DNA of 64,000 nt, from positions 1,550,001 to 1,614,000 of the forward strand of contig NZ_CP133038.1 in the NCBI RefSeq assembly GCF_033060595.1, given 5' to 3'. Below, piece by piece: positions 46,304 through 55,083 of the stretch (the first letter of the stretch is position 1; the number at the start of each line of letters is the position of its first letter). The notes beneath the pieces were generated by a model, which was not told where the DNA came from, searched no databases, and saw only the letters and a program-made list of their open reading frames with translations. The position numbers and the translations under genes are program-made. The DNA comes from Pyramidobacter sp. YE332. GTDB taxonomy: Bacteria; Synergistota; Synergistia; Synergistales; Dethiosulfovibrionaceae.

Positions 46304-47643
46304 CAGGGCAATCGCTTACGAAAACCCACTCGAGAAAATTGCCATTAAGCTCACGAGAAGAAGAAAGCCGCAACGCAGAAAAGTAAGTTCATCCCAAGAA
46401 AGCCTCCCTGCGGTAGAATACAAAGAAACACCGAAAACGCCCCAAAACACCGACAGGAGGCACGAGAATGAACCAGACATTTCTGGAACTGCTGGCAGAA
46501 ATTGAAGATTTCCGCACAGGCAACGCGATCCACTATCGGCTCCAGGATATCCTTCTGGTCAGCGTGCTGGCCGTGATCTGTAACATGGATACCTATACGG
46601 AAATGGCCATGTTTGCCGATCATCAGAAGAAATATCTGGCGCCGTTCTGCGACTTCCGCCACGGCACCCCTTCTCACGATACCTTTGGCAAGGTGTTGAG
46701 CCGCCTCGATCCCCGTGTGTTGTCCGAACGCTTCAACGCCTGGATGAGCGAGCTGTACGTCCACCTGGGCAAGCTGGCGGAGTCAAGAGGCATGACCGTC
46801 GCCATCGACGGCAAGACCATATGCCGCAGCGGCAGTTCCGAACAGAAAGCCAGTCACGTGCTCACCGCTTTTGCCAGTCGGGCGCAGCTGGTCCTCGGTC
46901 AGATCAAGACCGACGAGAAGAGCAACGAGATCACGGCTATCCCCGAACTGCTGGATCTCTTTCAGGTCAAAGACACCGTCGTCACCATCGACGCCATGGG
47001 GACGCAGAAGGACATCGCCGCCAAGATCATCGAAAAGGGCGGAGATTACGTCCTCGCCGTCAAAGGCAATCAGAAGAAACTGCACGACGACATCATCTGG
47101 CACCTGCGCAGCGAAGCGCAGGACACAAGCACAAGAGAACTCAAAGCCAAAGGACAGTATGCCAGCACCCTGGAGAAGGATCATGGGCGCATCGAGAGAA
47201 GAGAATGTTACCTCTCCGACGACCTGAGCTGGTTCGAAGGACTTGAAGACTGGCGAGGCATCACGGGCGTCGCCTGGATCCACAACACCCGGAACGTCGA
47301 TAACAAGACCAGCACTGAAGACCATTACTTCATCTACAGCCTGAAAGGAGCCCGGGCGCAAGACCTTCTGCGCATCAAGAGAGAGCACTGGGCGATCGAG
47401 AACAACTTACACTGGATGCTGGACATGGCCTTCAGGGAGGATGACTGTCGGGCGAGAGCGAAGAACGCGGCGGAAGTGATGAACATTCTGCGAAAACTCG
47501 CTTTGCAGATGCTGAAGACCTGTGAAACATGCAAATGCGGGATGAGGAGCAAGCGCAAGCTCTGCGGGCTTGGCATTCCTACGGCTCTGCAGGTCCTGGG
47601 ACTCGTCCCTACGGGGGTTCTTATTCCGTAAGCGATTGCCCTG
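46304..47643 (+). mobile_element. ISAs1-family insertion sequence, 1340 bp
   Basis: Perfect 17-bp inverted ends: CAGGGCAATCGCTTACG at 46304-46320 and its complement at 47627-47643. A 10-bp duplication flanks it, within the 8-10 range of the family. The single gene inside is intact. The 5' 160 bases hold only the transposase leader. Confidence 0.93.
46468..47631 (+). CDS. ISAs1-family transposase
   Basis: DDE transposase of 387 residues. The N-terminal DDE_Tnp_1-associated domain (FLELLAEIEDFRTGNAIHYRL) is followed by the catalytic core with VAIDGKTICRSGSSEQKASHV (first D), VTIDAMGTQKDIAAKI (second D) and MAFREDDCRARAKNAAEVMNILR (third, E). It ends within the right inverted repeat. Ribosome binding site AGGAGG. 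Full-length and apparently functional. Confidence 0.94.
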   Translation: MNQTFLELLAEIEDFRTGNAIHYRLQDILLVSVLAVICNMDTYTEMAMFADHQKKYLAPFCDFRHGTPSHDTFGKVLSRLDPRVLSERFNAWMSELYVHLGKLAESRGMTVAIDGKTICRSGSSEQKASHVLTAFASRAQLVLGQIKTDEKSNEITAIPELLDLFQVKDTVVTIDAMGTQKDIAAKIIEKGGDYVLAVKGNQKKLHDDIIWHLRSEAQDTSTRELKAKGQYASTLEKDHGRIERRECYLSDDLSWFEGLEDWRGITGVAWIHNTRNVDNKTSTEDHYFIYSLKGARAQDLLRIKREHWAIENNLHWMLDMAFREDDCRARAKNAAEVMNILRKLALQMLKTCETCKCGMRSKRKLCGLGIPTALQVLGLVPTGVLIP

Positions 47644-47653
47644 TCATCGCGAT
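47644..47653. repeat. 10-bp target-site duplication, right copy (ISAs1 element)
   Basis: TCATCGCGAT, identical to 46294-46303. Native chromosome resumes at 47654. Confidence 0.88.
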
Positions 47654-47664
47654 TTTTCTCCAAA

Positions 47665-47693
47665 GAAAAAGGAGGGCCGCAGGCCCTCCTTTT
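47665..47693 (-). terminator. Terminator after hpf
   Basis: A 10-bp stem (AAGGAGGGCC at 47669-47678 with GGCCCTCCTT at 47682-47691), three-base loop, T run on the complement. Before the insertions it stood directly upstream of the rplU promoter. Confidence 0.85.
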
Positions 47694-47717
47694 GGTATTT
47701 ATCAGTGATCCGGCGTT

Positions 47718-48248
47718 TCAATTCGGGATCAGGACCCCGTAACCGCCGGCCTCGCGCTTGTAAACGACGTTGACTTTGCCGCTTTCGGCGTTGAGGAACA
47801 TGTAGAAGGAATGTTCGAGAAGATCCATCTGCATCACGGCTTCGTCGGGCGTCATCGGATAGAGGTCGAAGTGTTTTTCCTTGACGATCGTCCCCACCGG
47901 GAGCTCGTCGAGCTCCGGCTGGTCGTCGAAGGAGAACTCCCGGTCGTGCGTCTTGAAATGGGCTCGGTCCACCAGATATTCCTTGTGGCGGCGGATGCGG
48001 CGCTCGAGGTTCTTGAGCCCCAGATCGAAAGACTTGCGCAGATCCACGTCCTTCTCTTCCCCGCGCATGATCACGCCGTTGACGTTGGCCGTCACTTCCG
48101 TGATATACGTGTTCTTGATCATCTTCACGAGGATCTGACTGTCGGTGATGCGCGGGAAAAACTTTTCCATCTTGGAAAGTTTCTTCTCCATATACTCCTT
48201 GAGGTCAGCAGGAACTTCAACATTTTTCATCAAAAAACGAATCTCCAT
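47718..48248 (-). CDS. hpf: Ribosome hibernation promoting factor, long form
   Basis: Dimerises 70S ribosomes into inactive 100S particles in stationary phase. The N-terminal S30AE domain (residues 1 to about 100; MEIRFLMKNVEVPADLKEYM) is joined to the C-terminal dimerisation domain (FDLYPMTPDEAVMQMDLLEHSFYMFLNAESG). Total length 176, as expected for the long form found outside Gammaproteobacteria. The ribosome binding site is GGAGGAAG. It is divergent from the aminotransferase gene. Confidence 0.95.
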   Translation of the reverse strand: MEIRFLMKNVEVPADLKEYMEKKLSKMEKFFPRITDSQILVKMIKNTYITEVTANVNGVIMRGEEKDVDLRKSFDLGLKNLERRIRRHKEYLVDRAHFKTHDREFSFDDQPELDELPVGTIVKEKHFDLYPMTPDEAVMQMDLLEHSFYMFLNAESGKVNVVYKREAGGYGVLIPN

Positions 48249-48442
48249 GCATACTTCCTCCTTCCAGTGTGCGTTCTGTCACTCTCTGTTGCAAACTTAT
48301 CATATCACTCAAATTATATTCCGGCAAGTCCTGATATAGAAATATTAAAAAGTTATTGTCAACTGGATTTTCATGGCGTTTTCTGCTACATTGGATCCGT
48401 TCCAGTTCATCTTTACCAAAACAAAACAAGGAGTGGTACATC

Positions 48443-49642
48443 ATGTCACTGTCTCTGTCGAAGAAAGCCATGAACCTAAAGCCTTCCGCCACGCTCGCCG
48501 TGGGGGCCCTTGCCAAGGAAATGAAGCGCGAAGGAAAGCCGGTCATTTCCTTCAGCCAGGGAGAGCCCGACTTCACGTCGCCCCGGGCCGTGCTCGAAGC
48601 GGGGCATGACGCCATCGACAAAGGCTATACGCATTATACCGCCAGCAACGGCATTGCCGAGCTGCGCGAAGCCATCTGCGCCTACTACAAAAAACATTTT
48701 GGGCTCGAATACGCGGCCAATGACGTGCTCGTCGGCGCCGGCGCCAAGCCGGTGCTTTACTGCGCGCTGGCGGCGATCCTCGACGAAGGCGACGAGGTCG
48801 TCGTTCCCGCTCCCGCCTGGGTCAGCTATGTCGAGCAGATCCGCCTCTGCGGCGGCAAAGAAGTTCTCGTCGAGTGCAGCGACACCGGCAACGTGCCGAC
48901 GCTCGAGCGCATGAAGGCCGCGATCACGCCGAAGACGAAGTGCATCCTCCTCAACAGCCCCAACAACCCGACCGGCGCCGTCTATGACGAAGCGACCATG
49001 AAAGGCATCGCCCAGCTGGCGCTCGATCACGATCTGATCATCGTCAACGACGAAATTTACGAGCGCCTTGTCTACGGCGACGCCAAGTTCAGCGAGATCG
49101 TCGCGCTCTGCCCCGCCGTCAAGGACCGCACGATCGTCGTCAACGGAGTCAGCAAGGCGTTCGCCATGACGGGCTGGAGAATCGGCTACGCGCTCGGTCC
49201 CTCGAAATACATCAAGGCCATGGGCAGCATCCAGGGACATTTGACGTCCAACGCCTGCTCCATCGCCCAGTACGCCGCGCTCGGCGGCCTGAAGGGCGCC
49301 GACGACGTGGACGTCGAGGTGATGAGAAAGGCTTTCGGCGCCCGGCGCGAACTCGTGTTCAGCCTGCTGGACGCGATCCCCCGTATCTCGTACGTCAAGC
49401 CGGACGGGGCTTTTTACGTGCTGATCGATCTCAAGGGGCTGCTGGGGAAAAAGCATGGCGACACGCTGCTTGCCGACGACGCGGCGCTCTGCTCCGATCT
49501 GCTCAAGAGCAAATACGTGGCGGTGACGCCGGGCAGCGCCTTCTTCGCCGACGGCATGATGCGCATCGCCTACGCCAACTCGGAGGACGATATCCGCGAG
49601 GGCCTGCGCCGCTTCGCCGAGTACGTGTCCGAGATCGAGTAG
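48443..49642 (+). CDS. Class I pyridoxal-phosphate aminotransferase (aspartate-type)
   Basis: Protein of 399 residues of the AspB/AspC fold-type I group, transferring amino groups to 2-oxoglutarate. SFSQGEPDFTSP near residue 34 is the N-terminal arm, ILLNSPNNPTGAVYDE near 170 contains the pyridoxal-phosphate contacts, and the Schiff-base lysine is in VNGVSKAFAMTGWRIGYALG near 235. R in the C-terminal AYANSEDDIREGL block binds the substrate carboxyl. ATG 48443 has AAGGAG upstream. Monocistronic with a strong terminator. The precise amino-acid preference is unknown. Confidence 0.92.
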   Translation: MSLSLSKKAMNLKPSATLAVGALAKEMKREGKPVISFSQGEPDFTSPRAVLEAGHDAIDKGYTHYTASNGIAELREAICAYYKKHFGLEYAANDVLVGAGAKPVLYCALAAILDEGDEVVVPAPAWVSYVEQIRLCGGKEVLVECSDTGNVPTLERMKAAITPKTKCILLNSPNNPTGAVYDEATMKGIAQLALDHDLIIVNDEIYERLVYGDAKFSEIVALCPAVKDRTIVVNGVSKAFAMTGWRIGYALGPSKYIKAMGSIQGHLTSNACSIAQYAALGGLKGADDVDVEVMRKAFGARRELVFSLLDAIPRISYVKPDGAFYVLIDLKGLLGKKHGDTLLADDAALCSDLLKSKYVAVTPGSAFFADGMMRIAYANSEDDIREGLRRFAEYVSEIE

Positions 49643-49657
49643 GTCCGACTCGTTTCC

Positions 49658-49701
49658 GCAGGGGAGTATTTCGCCGCATGAAATACTCCCCTGCTTCATT
49701 T
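49658..49701 (+). terminator. Terminator after the aminotransferase
   Basis: A perfect 15-bp stem (49658-49672 with 49680-49694), seven-base loop, then TTCATTT. Between here and 49846 a weak TTGCGG-17-TATCCT promoter precedes the permease. Confidence 0.85.
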
Positions 49702-49846
49702 CGGCCGCCGCTCCGACGGGCGCGGCGGCGCCGGCAACGGCGGCATGTCGTGCGGGAACTTGCGGACTTGCGGCAAATAGTGTATCCTCATCCCGTGATT
49801 TTCGTTCCGAAAGCTCCATAATATCAGCGATCAGGAGGAATTTTGC

Positions 49847-51169
49847 ATGTTCGAGAAGTTGTTCAAGATCAAAGCGGCGGGCAGCTCCGTCCATACGGAG
49901 ATCATGGCCGGGGTCACGACGTTCATGACGATGGGGTACATCATTTTCGTCAATCCCAACATCATGGCGAACGCCGGCATGCCGTTCGACGCCGTGATGG
50001 TGGCCACGTGTCTGGCCAGCGCGTTCGCCACGGCGCTGATGGCGTTCCTGGCCAATTATCCGATCGGCCTGTCCACGGGGATGGGGCTGAACGCCTTTTT
50101 CGCCTTCTCCGTCGTCCTTTCGATGAAGGTTTCCTGGCAGGTCGCGCTGGCGGCGATCTTCGTCGAGGGAGTCATCTTCATCCTGCTGACGCTGACGAAG
50201 ATCCGCGAGGCCGTCATCAACAGCATCCCCAAGACTCTCAAGGTGGGCATCGCGGCCGGCATCGGCTTTTTCATCGCCCTGATCGGCTTGATCGGCTGCG
50301 GCATCGTCGTCGATAACCCGGCGACGCTCGTCTCCGTCGGCGACCTCACTTCAAAGCCCGCTCTGGTCGCCATTTTCGGCTTCCTCGTGATCGTCTGCCT
50401 GGAGTGCCACCGCGTCAGGGGCGCCGTGCTGTGGGGGATCCTCGCTTCCACGCTGGCCGCGATCCCCGCGGGGCTGACGAAAGTGCCGGCTTCCTTCGTG
50501 TCCATGCCGCCTTCCATCGCGCCGCTGTTCTGCAAGATGGACTTTTCCATGATCGGCACGGCGACGTTCTGGGGCATCGTCTTCACGTTTTTCTTCGTCG
50601 ATTTCTTCGACACCGTCGGCACGCTGGTCGGCGTCACCACGCGCGCCGGCATGCTGGACGAAAAGGGCAACCTGCCCCGCGCCAGTCAGGCGCTGATGGC
50701 CGACGCCATCGGCACGGTGGCCGGATCGGTCCTCGGCGTCTCGACCGTCACGTCCTTCGTCGAAAGCGCTTCCGGCGTCGAGCAGGGCGGGCGCACCGGG
50801 CTCACCGCGCTGACGACGGCGGTCCTCTTCCTGCTGGCCGTTTTCTTCAGCCCGCTCGTGGCCATGGTCCCCAGCGCCGCCACTTCGCCGGCTCTGGTCA
50901 TGGTCGGCATTTACATGATGATGAGCCTTCGCGACCTGGATTTCGGCGACTTCTCCAACACGATCCCCGCGGCCGTCGCCATCTTTACGATGCCTTTCAC
51001 GTACAGCATCGGCAACGGCATCGAGTTCAGCACGCTCACGTTCGTCGTCACCAAGGTCTTGGGCGGCAAGGTCAAGGAGATCAGCCCGATCCTCTGGCTG
51101 CTGGCGCTGCTGTTCCTGGCCAAGGAAAGCAGCTCCTGGTGGCTGCCGGCCGTCGCGGCGATGTTCTAA
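49847..51169 (+). CDS. NCS2/AzgA-family purine permease
   Basis: Membrane transporter of 440 residues for hypoxanthine, guanine or adenine. Typical AzgA features are GVTTFMTMGYIIFVNPNIM (residues 22-40), LSTGMGLNAFFAFSVVLSM near 73-91, DFFDTVGTLVGVTTRAGM near 247-264 and GVSTVTSFVESASGVEQGGRTG near 294-315. About 12 to 14 hydrophobic segments. ATG 49847 has AGGAGG. It precedes the adenine deaminase gene, with a terminator-like hairpin between them; together they salvage adenine. Confidence 0.93.
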   Translation: MFEKLFKIKAAGSSVHTEIMAGVTTFMTMGYIIFVNPNIMANAGMPFDAVMVATCLASAFATALMAFLANYPIGLSTGMGLNAFFAFSVVLSMKVSWQVALAAIFVEGVIFILLTLTKIREAVINSIPKTLKVGIAAGIGFFIALIGLIGCGIVVDNPATLVSVGDLTSKPALVAIFGFLVIVCLECHRVRGAVLWGILASTLAAIPAGLTKVPASFVSMPPSIAPLFCKMDFSMIGTATFWGIVFTFFFVDFFDTVGTLVGVTTRAGMLDEKGNLPRASQALMADAIGTVAGSVLGVSTVTSFVESASGVEQGGRTGLTALTTAVLFLLAVFFSPLVAMVPSAATSPALVMVGIYMMMSLRDLDFGDFSNTIPAAVAIFTMPFTYSIGNGIEFSTLTFVVTKVLGGKVKEISPILWLLALLFLAKESSSWWLPAVAAMF

Positions 51170-51193
51170 GCGCCGCGTTGTATGATAGTATTG

Positions 51194-51222
51194 AGGAGGT
51201 CTTTGACAGACCTCCTTTTTTT
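51194..51222 (+). terminator. Strong hairpin terminator between permease and adenine deaminase
   Basis: A 9-bp stem (AGGAGGTCT at 51194-51202 with AGACCTCCT at 51208-51216), five-base loop, seven T. It reduces read-through into ade, so either ade depends on partial read-through or it has its own weak start. Confidence 0.85.
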
Positions 51223-51258
51223 GTATTGCCAGACTGATTTTCGTAAGGAGGAACGCAG

Positions 51259-52959
51259 GTGGATTATCGGAAGTTGACGTCACAGGCCCGCGGCGCGAGC
51301 CCCGCCGATTGTGTCATCAAAAACGCGAAGGTTCCCAATCTCTTCTCCGGCGAGATCGAAGAAGCGGATGTTGCCGTCGGCGACGGCCTGATCGTCGGCG
51401 TCGGCGCAGGATACCGCGGACGGGAGGAATTCGACGCCGCGGGAAAATTCCTCGTGCCCGGCTTCATCGAAGCGCACTGCCATATCGAGAGCACGATGCT
51501 GACGCCGCGCGGCTTCGCCGAACTGGTGCTGCCTCACGGCACGACGACCGTGTTCGCCGATCCGCACGAGATCGCCAACACCTCGTCCTTCGAGGGGCTC
51601 CGCTTCATGCGCGAAGCGGGCGAGGGGCTTCCCGTGGACATCTATTTGAACGCGCCTTCGTGCGTCCCCGCCTCGCCGTTCGAAACGCCGCGCGAGATCC
51701 TCGAGGCCGACGCGATCGCGCGGATGTTTTCCGAAGGGACATGCCGGGGATTGGGCGAGATGATGAACTACCCCGGCGTCGTCGGCGGCGACCGGGACAC
51801 GTGGGAAAAGATCCTCGCCTCGCGCGGGCAGCCCCGCAACGGGCACGCGCCCTGCCTGAGGGGAAAAGAGCTCAACGCTTACCTGCTGTCGCGCTGCAAC
51901 TCCGACCATGAATGCAGCTCTTACGAGGAAGCGCTCGACAAACTCCGCCGCGGCTGCTGGGTGATGCTGCGCCAGGGAGCGACGGAACACAATCTGGCGG
52001 CTTTGGCGCCGCTGGTCGCCGAAGACGAACGGCGGGCCAGCCGCTGCATGCTGGTCAGCGACGACTTGACCGCCGCCGTGCTCCACGACGAAGGGCATCT
52101 GGACCGGATCCTGCGCCTGGCCGTGAAAAACGGCATCTCCCCCGTCAGCGCCCTGCGCATGGTGACGCTGAACCCGGCGGAGTTCAACCGCATTTACGAC
52201 CTGGGGGCCATTGCGCCCGGTTACCGCGCCGACATGGTTCTGCTGGACGACCTCGAGGATTTCAACGTCCTTCGGGTCTGGAAGAACGGCAGGGCCGCGG
52301 AGTTCCCCCGCCGGGGATCACCCCGCGGCGCGAATCTCCCCGGCGTCAGCGGCAACGGCTGCACGCTGACGGCGGACGATCTGAGGATCCCGGCGCGGGG
52401 CAGGCTCCGCGTCATCGAAACCGTTCCCGGCGAAGTGATCACCCGCGAACGGATCGTCGACGGCGCGGCCGTGGACGGTGAATTCACGGCATGCCCGTCC
52501 CGCGATCTCGCGAAGATGGCGGTCGTGAACCGGAACACCGCGCAGCGAAGGATCGGCCGCGGGTTCGTCACAGGTCTGGGACTGCGGCGCGGCGCTCTGG
52601 GCTCGTCCGTGGCGCACGACGCGCACAATTTCAGCATCGTCGGCATGGACGACCAGTCGATGCTGACGGCGTTCGCCGCCATACGGGAAAAGGGCGGGCT
52701 GGTCGCGGCCGACGGAAACGAAGTTTTGTTCCATCTGCCGCTGCCGATCGCCGGGCTGATGAGCGACCTTCCGCCCGAGGAGCTGCTGAGGGATTTCAGC
52801 CGGCTGCTGGACGCCGCGAAGAGACTCGGCACGCCGCTCCCCAATCCGTTCATGGTGCTCAGTTTCCTCTCGCTGTCCGTGATCCCTTCGCTGAAGCTGA
52901 CCGATCGGGGCTACGTCGACCTCGCCCAGGGCGGCCTGGTGCCGCTCGGCGTTCAATAA
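51259..52959 (+). CDS. ade: Adenine deaminase
   Basis: Metal-dependent amidohydrolase converting adenine to hypoxanthine, 566 residues. The domain order is normal: the N-terminal composite domain (CVIKNAKVPNLFSGEIEEADV), FVPGFIEAHCHIEST-type metal ligands (FLVPGFIEAHCHIESTML near 73-90), TTTVFADPHEIANTS, LVSDDLTAAVLHDEGHLD and the C-terminal domain with ADGNEVLFHLPLPIAGLMSD. The start is GTG 51259 with GGAGG ten bases upstream. It follows the purine permease. Confidence 0.94.
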   Translation: MDYRKLTSQARGASPADCVIKNAKVPNLFSGEIEEADVAVGDGLIVGVGAGYRGREEFDAAGKFLVPGFIEAHCHIESTMLTPRGFAELVLPHGTTTVFADPHEIANTSSFEGLRFMREAGEGLPVDIYLNAPSCVPASPFETPREILEADAIARMFSEGTCRGLGEMMNYPGVVGGDRDTWEKILASRGQPRNGHAPCLRGKELNAYLLSRCNSDHECSSYEEALDKLRRGCWVMLRQGATEHNLAALAPLVAEDERRASRCMLVSDDLTAAVLHDEGHLDRILRLAVKNGISPVSALRMVTLNPAEFNRIYDLGAIAPGYRADMVLLDDLEDFNVLRVWKNGRAAEFPRRGSPRGANLPGVSGNGCTLTADDLRIPARGRLRVIETVPGEVITRERIVDGAAVDGEFTACPSRDLAKMAVVNRNTAQRRIGRGFVTGLGLRRGALGSSVAHDAHNFSIVGMDDQSMLTAFAAIREKGGLVAADGNEVLFHLPLPIAGLMSDLPPEELLRDFSRLLDAAKRLGTPLPNPFMVLSFLSLSVIPSLKLTDRGYVDLAQGGLVPLGVQ

Positions 52960-52976
52960 AAGCTTCTTCGATAAAG

Positions 52977-53024
52977 ACAAAGCGCAAGCAGGCGTTCCGC
53001 GCGGAACGCCTGCTTGCGCTTTGT
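52977..53024. terminator. Bidirectional terminator between ade and frr
   Basis: A perfect 22-bp stem (52977-52998 with 53003-53024) with a four-base loop between convergent genes. Confidence 0.88.
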
Positions 53025-53031
53025 GTGTCGT

Positions 53032-53580
53032 TTATTTTTCGAGGATCTCTTTTTCCTTTTTCTTGAACTCGTCGTCGACCCGGGCGATGAATTTATCGGT
53101 GGTCTTCTGCGCGTCGTCGAGCATTTTCTTGAGATCGTCCTCGGTGATCTCCGAAGCTTTCTCCTGCTTCTTGTAGGCGTCGTTGGCGTCGCGGCGGATG
53201 TTCCTCAAGGCGACTTTCGCTTCCTCGGCCGCTTTCGAAGCCATTTTGACGAATTCCTTGCGCCGTTCGCCGGTCAGTTCCGGAACGACAAGACGGATGT
53301 TGTTCCCGTCCACGTTGGGCGTCAGGCCGATGTTGGCGGCCAGGATCGCCTTTTCGATGAGCTTGACCGCCCCTTTGTCGAAAGGCGCGATGATCAGCAT
53401 CCGCGCTTCGGGCACGGTGATGTTCGCCAGCTGTTTGATGGGCATGGGCGACCCGTAATAATCGACTTTGACGCCCTCGACAAGCCCGGGATGGGCGCGC
53501 CCGGTGCGAATGCCCTGAAACTCGCCGTCAAGGTGATCGAGCACCTTTGCCATTTTCTCGTCAAGATTGAAATCCGCCAT
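53032..53580 (-). CDS. frr: Ribosome recycling factor
   Basis: Splits post-termination ribosomes together with EF-G; 182 residues. The conserved GIRTGRAHPGLVEGVKVDYYG (residues 23-43), RLVVPELTGERRKEFVKMASK and the C-terminal coiled-coil arm (DDLKKMLDDAQKTTDKFI) are clear. ATG 53580 has AAAGGAGC. Last gene of the rpsB-tsf-pyrH-frr order, 20 bases after pyrH. Confidence 0.96.
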   Translation of the reverse strand: MADFNLDEKMAKVLDHLDGEFQGIRTGRAHPGLVEGVKVDYYGSPMPIKQLANITVPEARMLIIAPFDKGAVKLIEKAILAANIGLTPNVDGNNIRLVVPELTGERRKEFVKMASKAAEEAKVALRNIRRDANDAYKKQEKASEITEDDLKKMLDDAQKTTDKFIARVDDEFKKKEKEILEK

Positions 53581-53600
53581 ACTGAATCCGCTCCTTTGTC

Positions 53601-54314
53601 TTATTTGGATACGATGGTGCCGATATTTTTGCCCTCGATCAGGAACGCGCGCAGGCTGCCTTCTTCCAGCACGTTGAGAACGGCGATGGGGATGCCGTTT
53701 TCCATGCAGAGGGAAAACGCCGCGGCGTCCATGACTTCGATACGGCGCTGCAGCGCGTCCATATATGAAAGTTTCTCGAATTTGACCGCGTCGGAATATT
53801 TGAAAGGATCCTTGTCGTAAATGCCGTCGACCTTGGTCGCCTTGACGAGGCATTCGGCGCCGATCTCCGCCGCGCGGAGGGCGGCCGTCGTATCGGTCGA
53901 GAAATAGGGAGAGCCCGTCCCGGCCGCGAAAATCACCACGCGGCCTTTCTCGATGTGGCGCAAAGCCCGGCGGCGGATGTAGGGCTCCGCCACCTGACGC
54001 ATCTCGATCGCCGTCAGCACGCGCGTCGGAATGTCGTTTTTGCGTTCCAGGACGTCCTGCAGGGCCAGCGCGTTGATGACGGTCCCCAGCATCCCCATAT
54101 AGTCGGCCTGAGAACGTTCGACGCCTTCATCCACGGCCTGCCGGCCGCGGAAAAAATTGCCGCCGCCGACGACGAGCCCGATCTGGATGCCGTCGGACGC
54201 TACCTGGGCGATCTGGCGGCACATCCGGTCGATGGCGCGAAAATCGAGGCCAAATCCCTGGGGTCCGGCGAGGACTTCTCCTGACAGTTTCAGCAGCACA
54301 CGTTTGAACTTCAT
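53601..54314 (-). CDS. pyrH: UMP kinase
   Basis: Hexameric bacterial UMP kinase, making UDP for pyrimidine and cell-wall synthesis; 237 residues of the amino-acid kinase fold. KRVLLKLSGEVLAG at the N-terminus, QIGLVVGGGNFFRG near 46-59 and the late FAAGTGSPYFSTDTTAALRAAE near 130-151 are family signatures. Ribosome binding site AGGAGG. It comes after a terminator that follows tsf, so it may be transcribed mainly from its own promoter or by read-through. Confidence 0.96.
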   Translation of the reverse strand: MKFKRVLLKLSGEVLAGPQGFGLDFRAIDRMCRQIAQVASDGIQIGLVVGGGNFFRGRQAVDEGVERSQADYMGMLGTVINALALQDVLERKNDIPTRVLTAIEMRQVAEPYIRRRALRHIEKGRVVIFAAGTGSPYFSTDTTAALRAAEIGAECLVKATKVDGIYDKDPFKYSDAVKFEKLSYMDALQRRIEVMDAAAFSLCMENGIPIAVLNVLEEGSLRAFLIEGKNIGTIVSK

Positions 54315-54426
54315 GACGGCTCCTCCTCATCGCTTCGCGATCCGCGCTCATATGCCCTTCATCCCGCGCGACTTGATTTTAACATAAATCATCAAAAGAG
54401 CGAAACTTTCACAATAAAACCGCACA

Positions 54427-54463
54427 TAAAAAGGCACAGAGCTCATCAGGAACTCTGTGCCAC
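54427..54463 (-). terminator. Terminator between tsf and pyrH
   Basis: A 9-bp stem GGCACAGAG/CTCTGTGCC (54433-54441 with 54453-54461), T run on the complement. It partially insulates pyrH-frr from rpsB-tsf. Confidence 0.8.
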
Positions 54464-54469
54464 CACATC

Positions 54470-55063
54470 CTATTCGCCGATGGAAAAACGGGAAAAACGG
54501 CGCACTTTCATGTTTTCGCCCATTTTGGCGATCAGGGCGATCACGAGGTCGTTGATCTTCTTGTCTCCGTCGCGGATCCAGGCCTGCTCGAGCAGACAGC
54601 TCTGCTCGTAGTACTTGCGGACCTTGCCCTCGATGATCTTATCAAGGCGATCGGCGGGTTTGCCTTCGGCGATCAGCTGCTCGCGGTAGATGTTCTTCTC
54701 GCGTTCGAGAACGTCGGCCGGGACGTCTTCCGGAGCCACGTAGGCGGGATTGGCCGCGGCGATTTGCATGGCGATGTCGTGGCCCAGCTGCTGGAACTCG
54801 TCGGTCTTGGCGACGAAATCGGTCTCACAGTCGATCTCCACCATCACGCCAATCTTGCCGGTGTTGTGGATGTAGGAGAAAACACGTCCGTCCTTGGCGT
54901 TGCGGTCGGCTTTCTTGGCAGCTTTGGCAAGGCCCTTCTCGCGAAGAAAATCAATGGCCTTCTCGGCGTCTCCGTTGCATTCGACCAGGGCTTTTTTGCA
55001 GTCCATCATCCCACAGCCGGTACGATCACGAAGCTCTTTCACGACAGCAGCAGTAATTTCCAT
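54470..55063 (-). CDS. tsf: Elongation factor Ts
   Basis: Guanine nucleotide exchange factor for EF-Tu; 197 residues, the short form typical of many non-proteobacteria. The N-terminal UBA-like domain ([28 protein letters not shown]) and the core motif [22 protein letters not shown] are intact. A tail [19 protein letters not shown] follows. Ribosome binding site AGGAGG. It is in the rpsB operon. Confidence 0.97.
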   Translation of the reverse strand: MEITAAVVKELRDRTGCGMMDCKKALVECNGDAEKAIDFLREKGLAKAAKKADRNAKDGRVFSYIHNTGKIGVMVEIDCETDFVAKTDEFQQLGHDIAMQIAAANPAYVAPEDVPADVLEREKNIYREQLIAEGKPADRLDKIIEGKVRKYYEQSCLLEQAWIRDGDKKINDLVIALIAKMGENMKVRRFSRFSIGE

Positions 55064-55083
55064 TATGGCGACCTCCTTCGGAA

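Noticed and set aside
49702-49846. A purine riboswitch upstream of the permease
   Set aside because: I could not find the conserved three-way-junction sequences; only a weak promoter is present.
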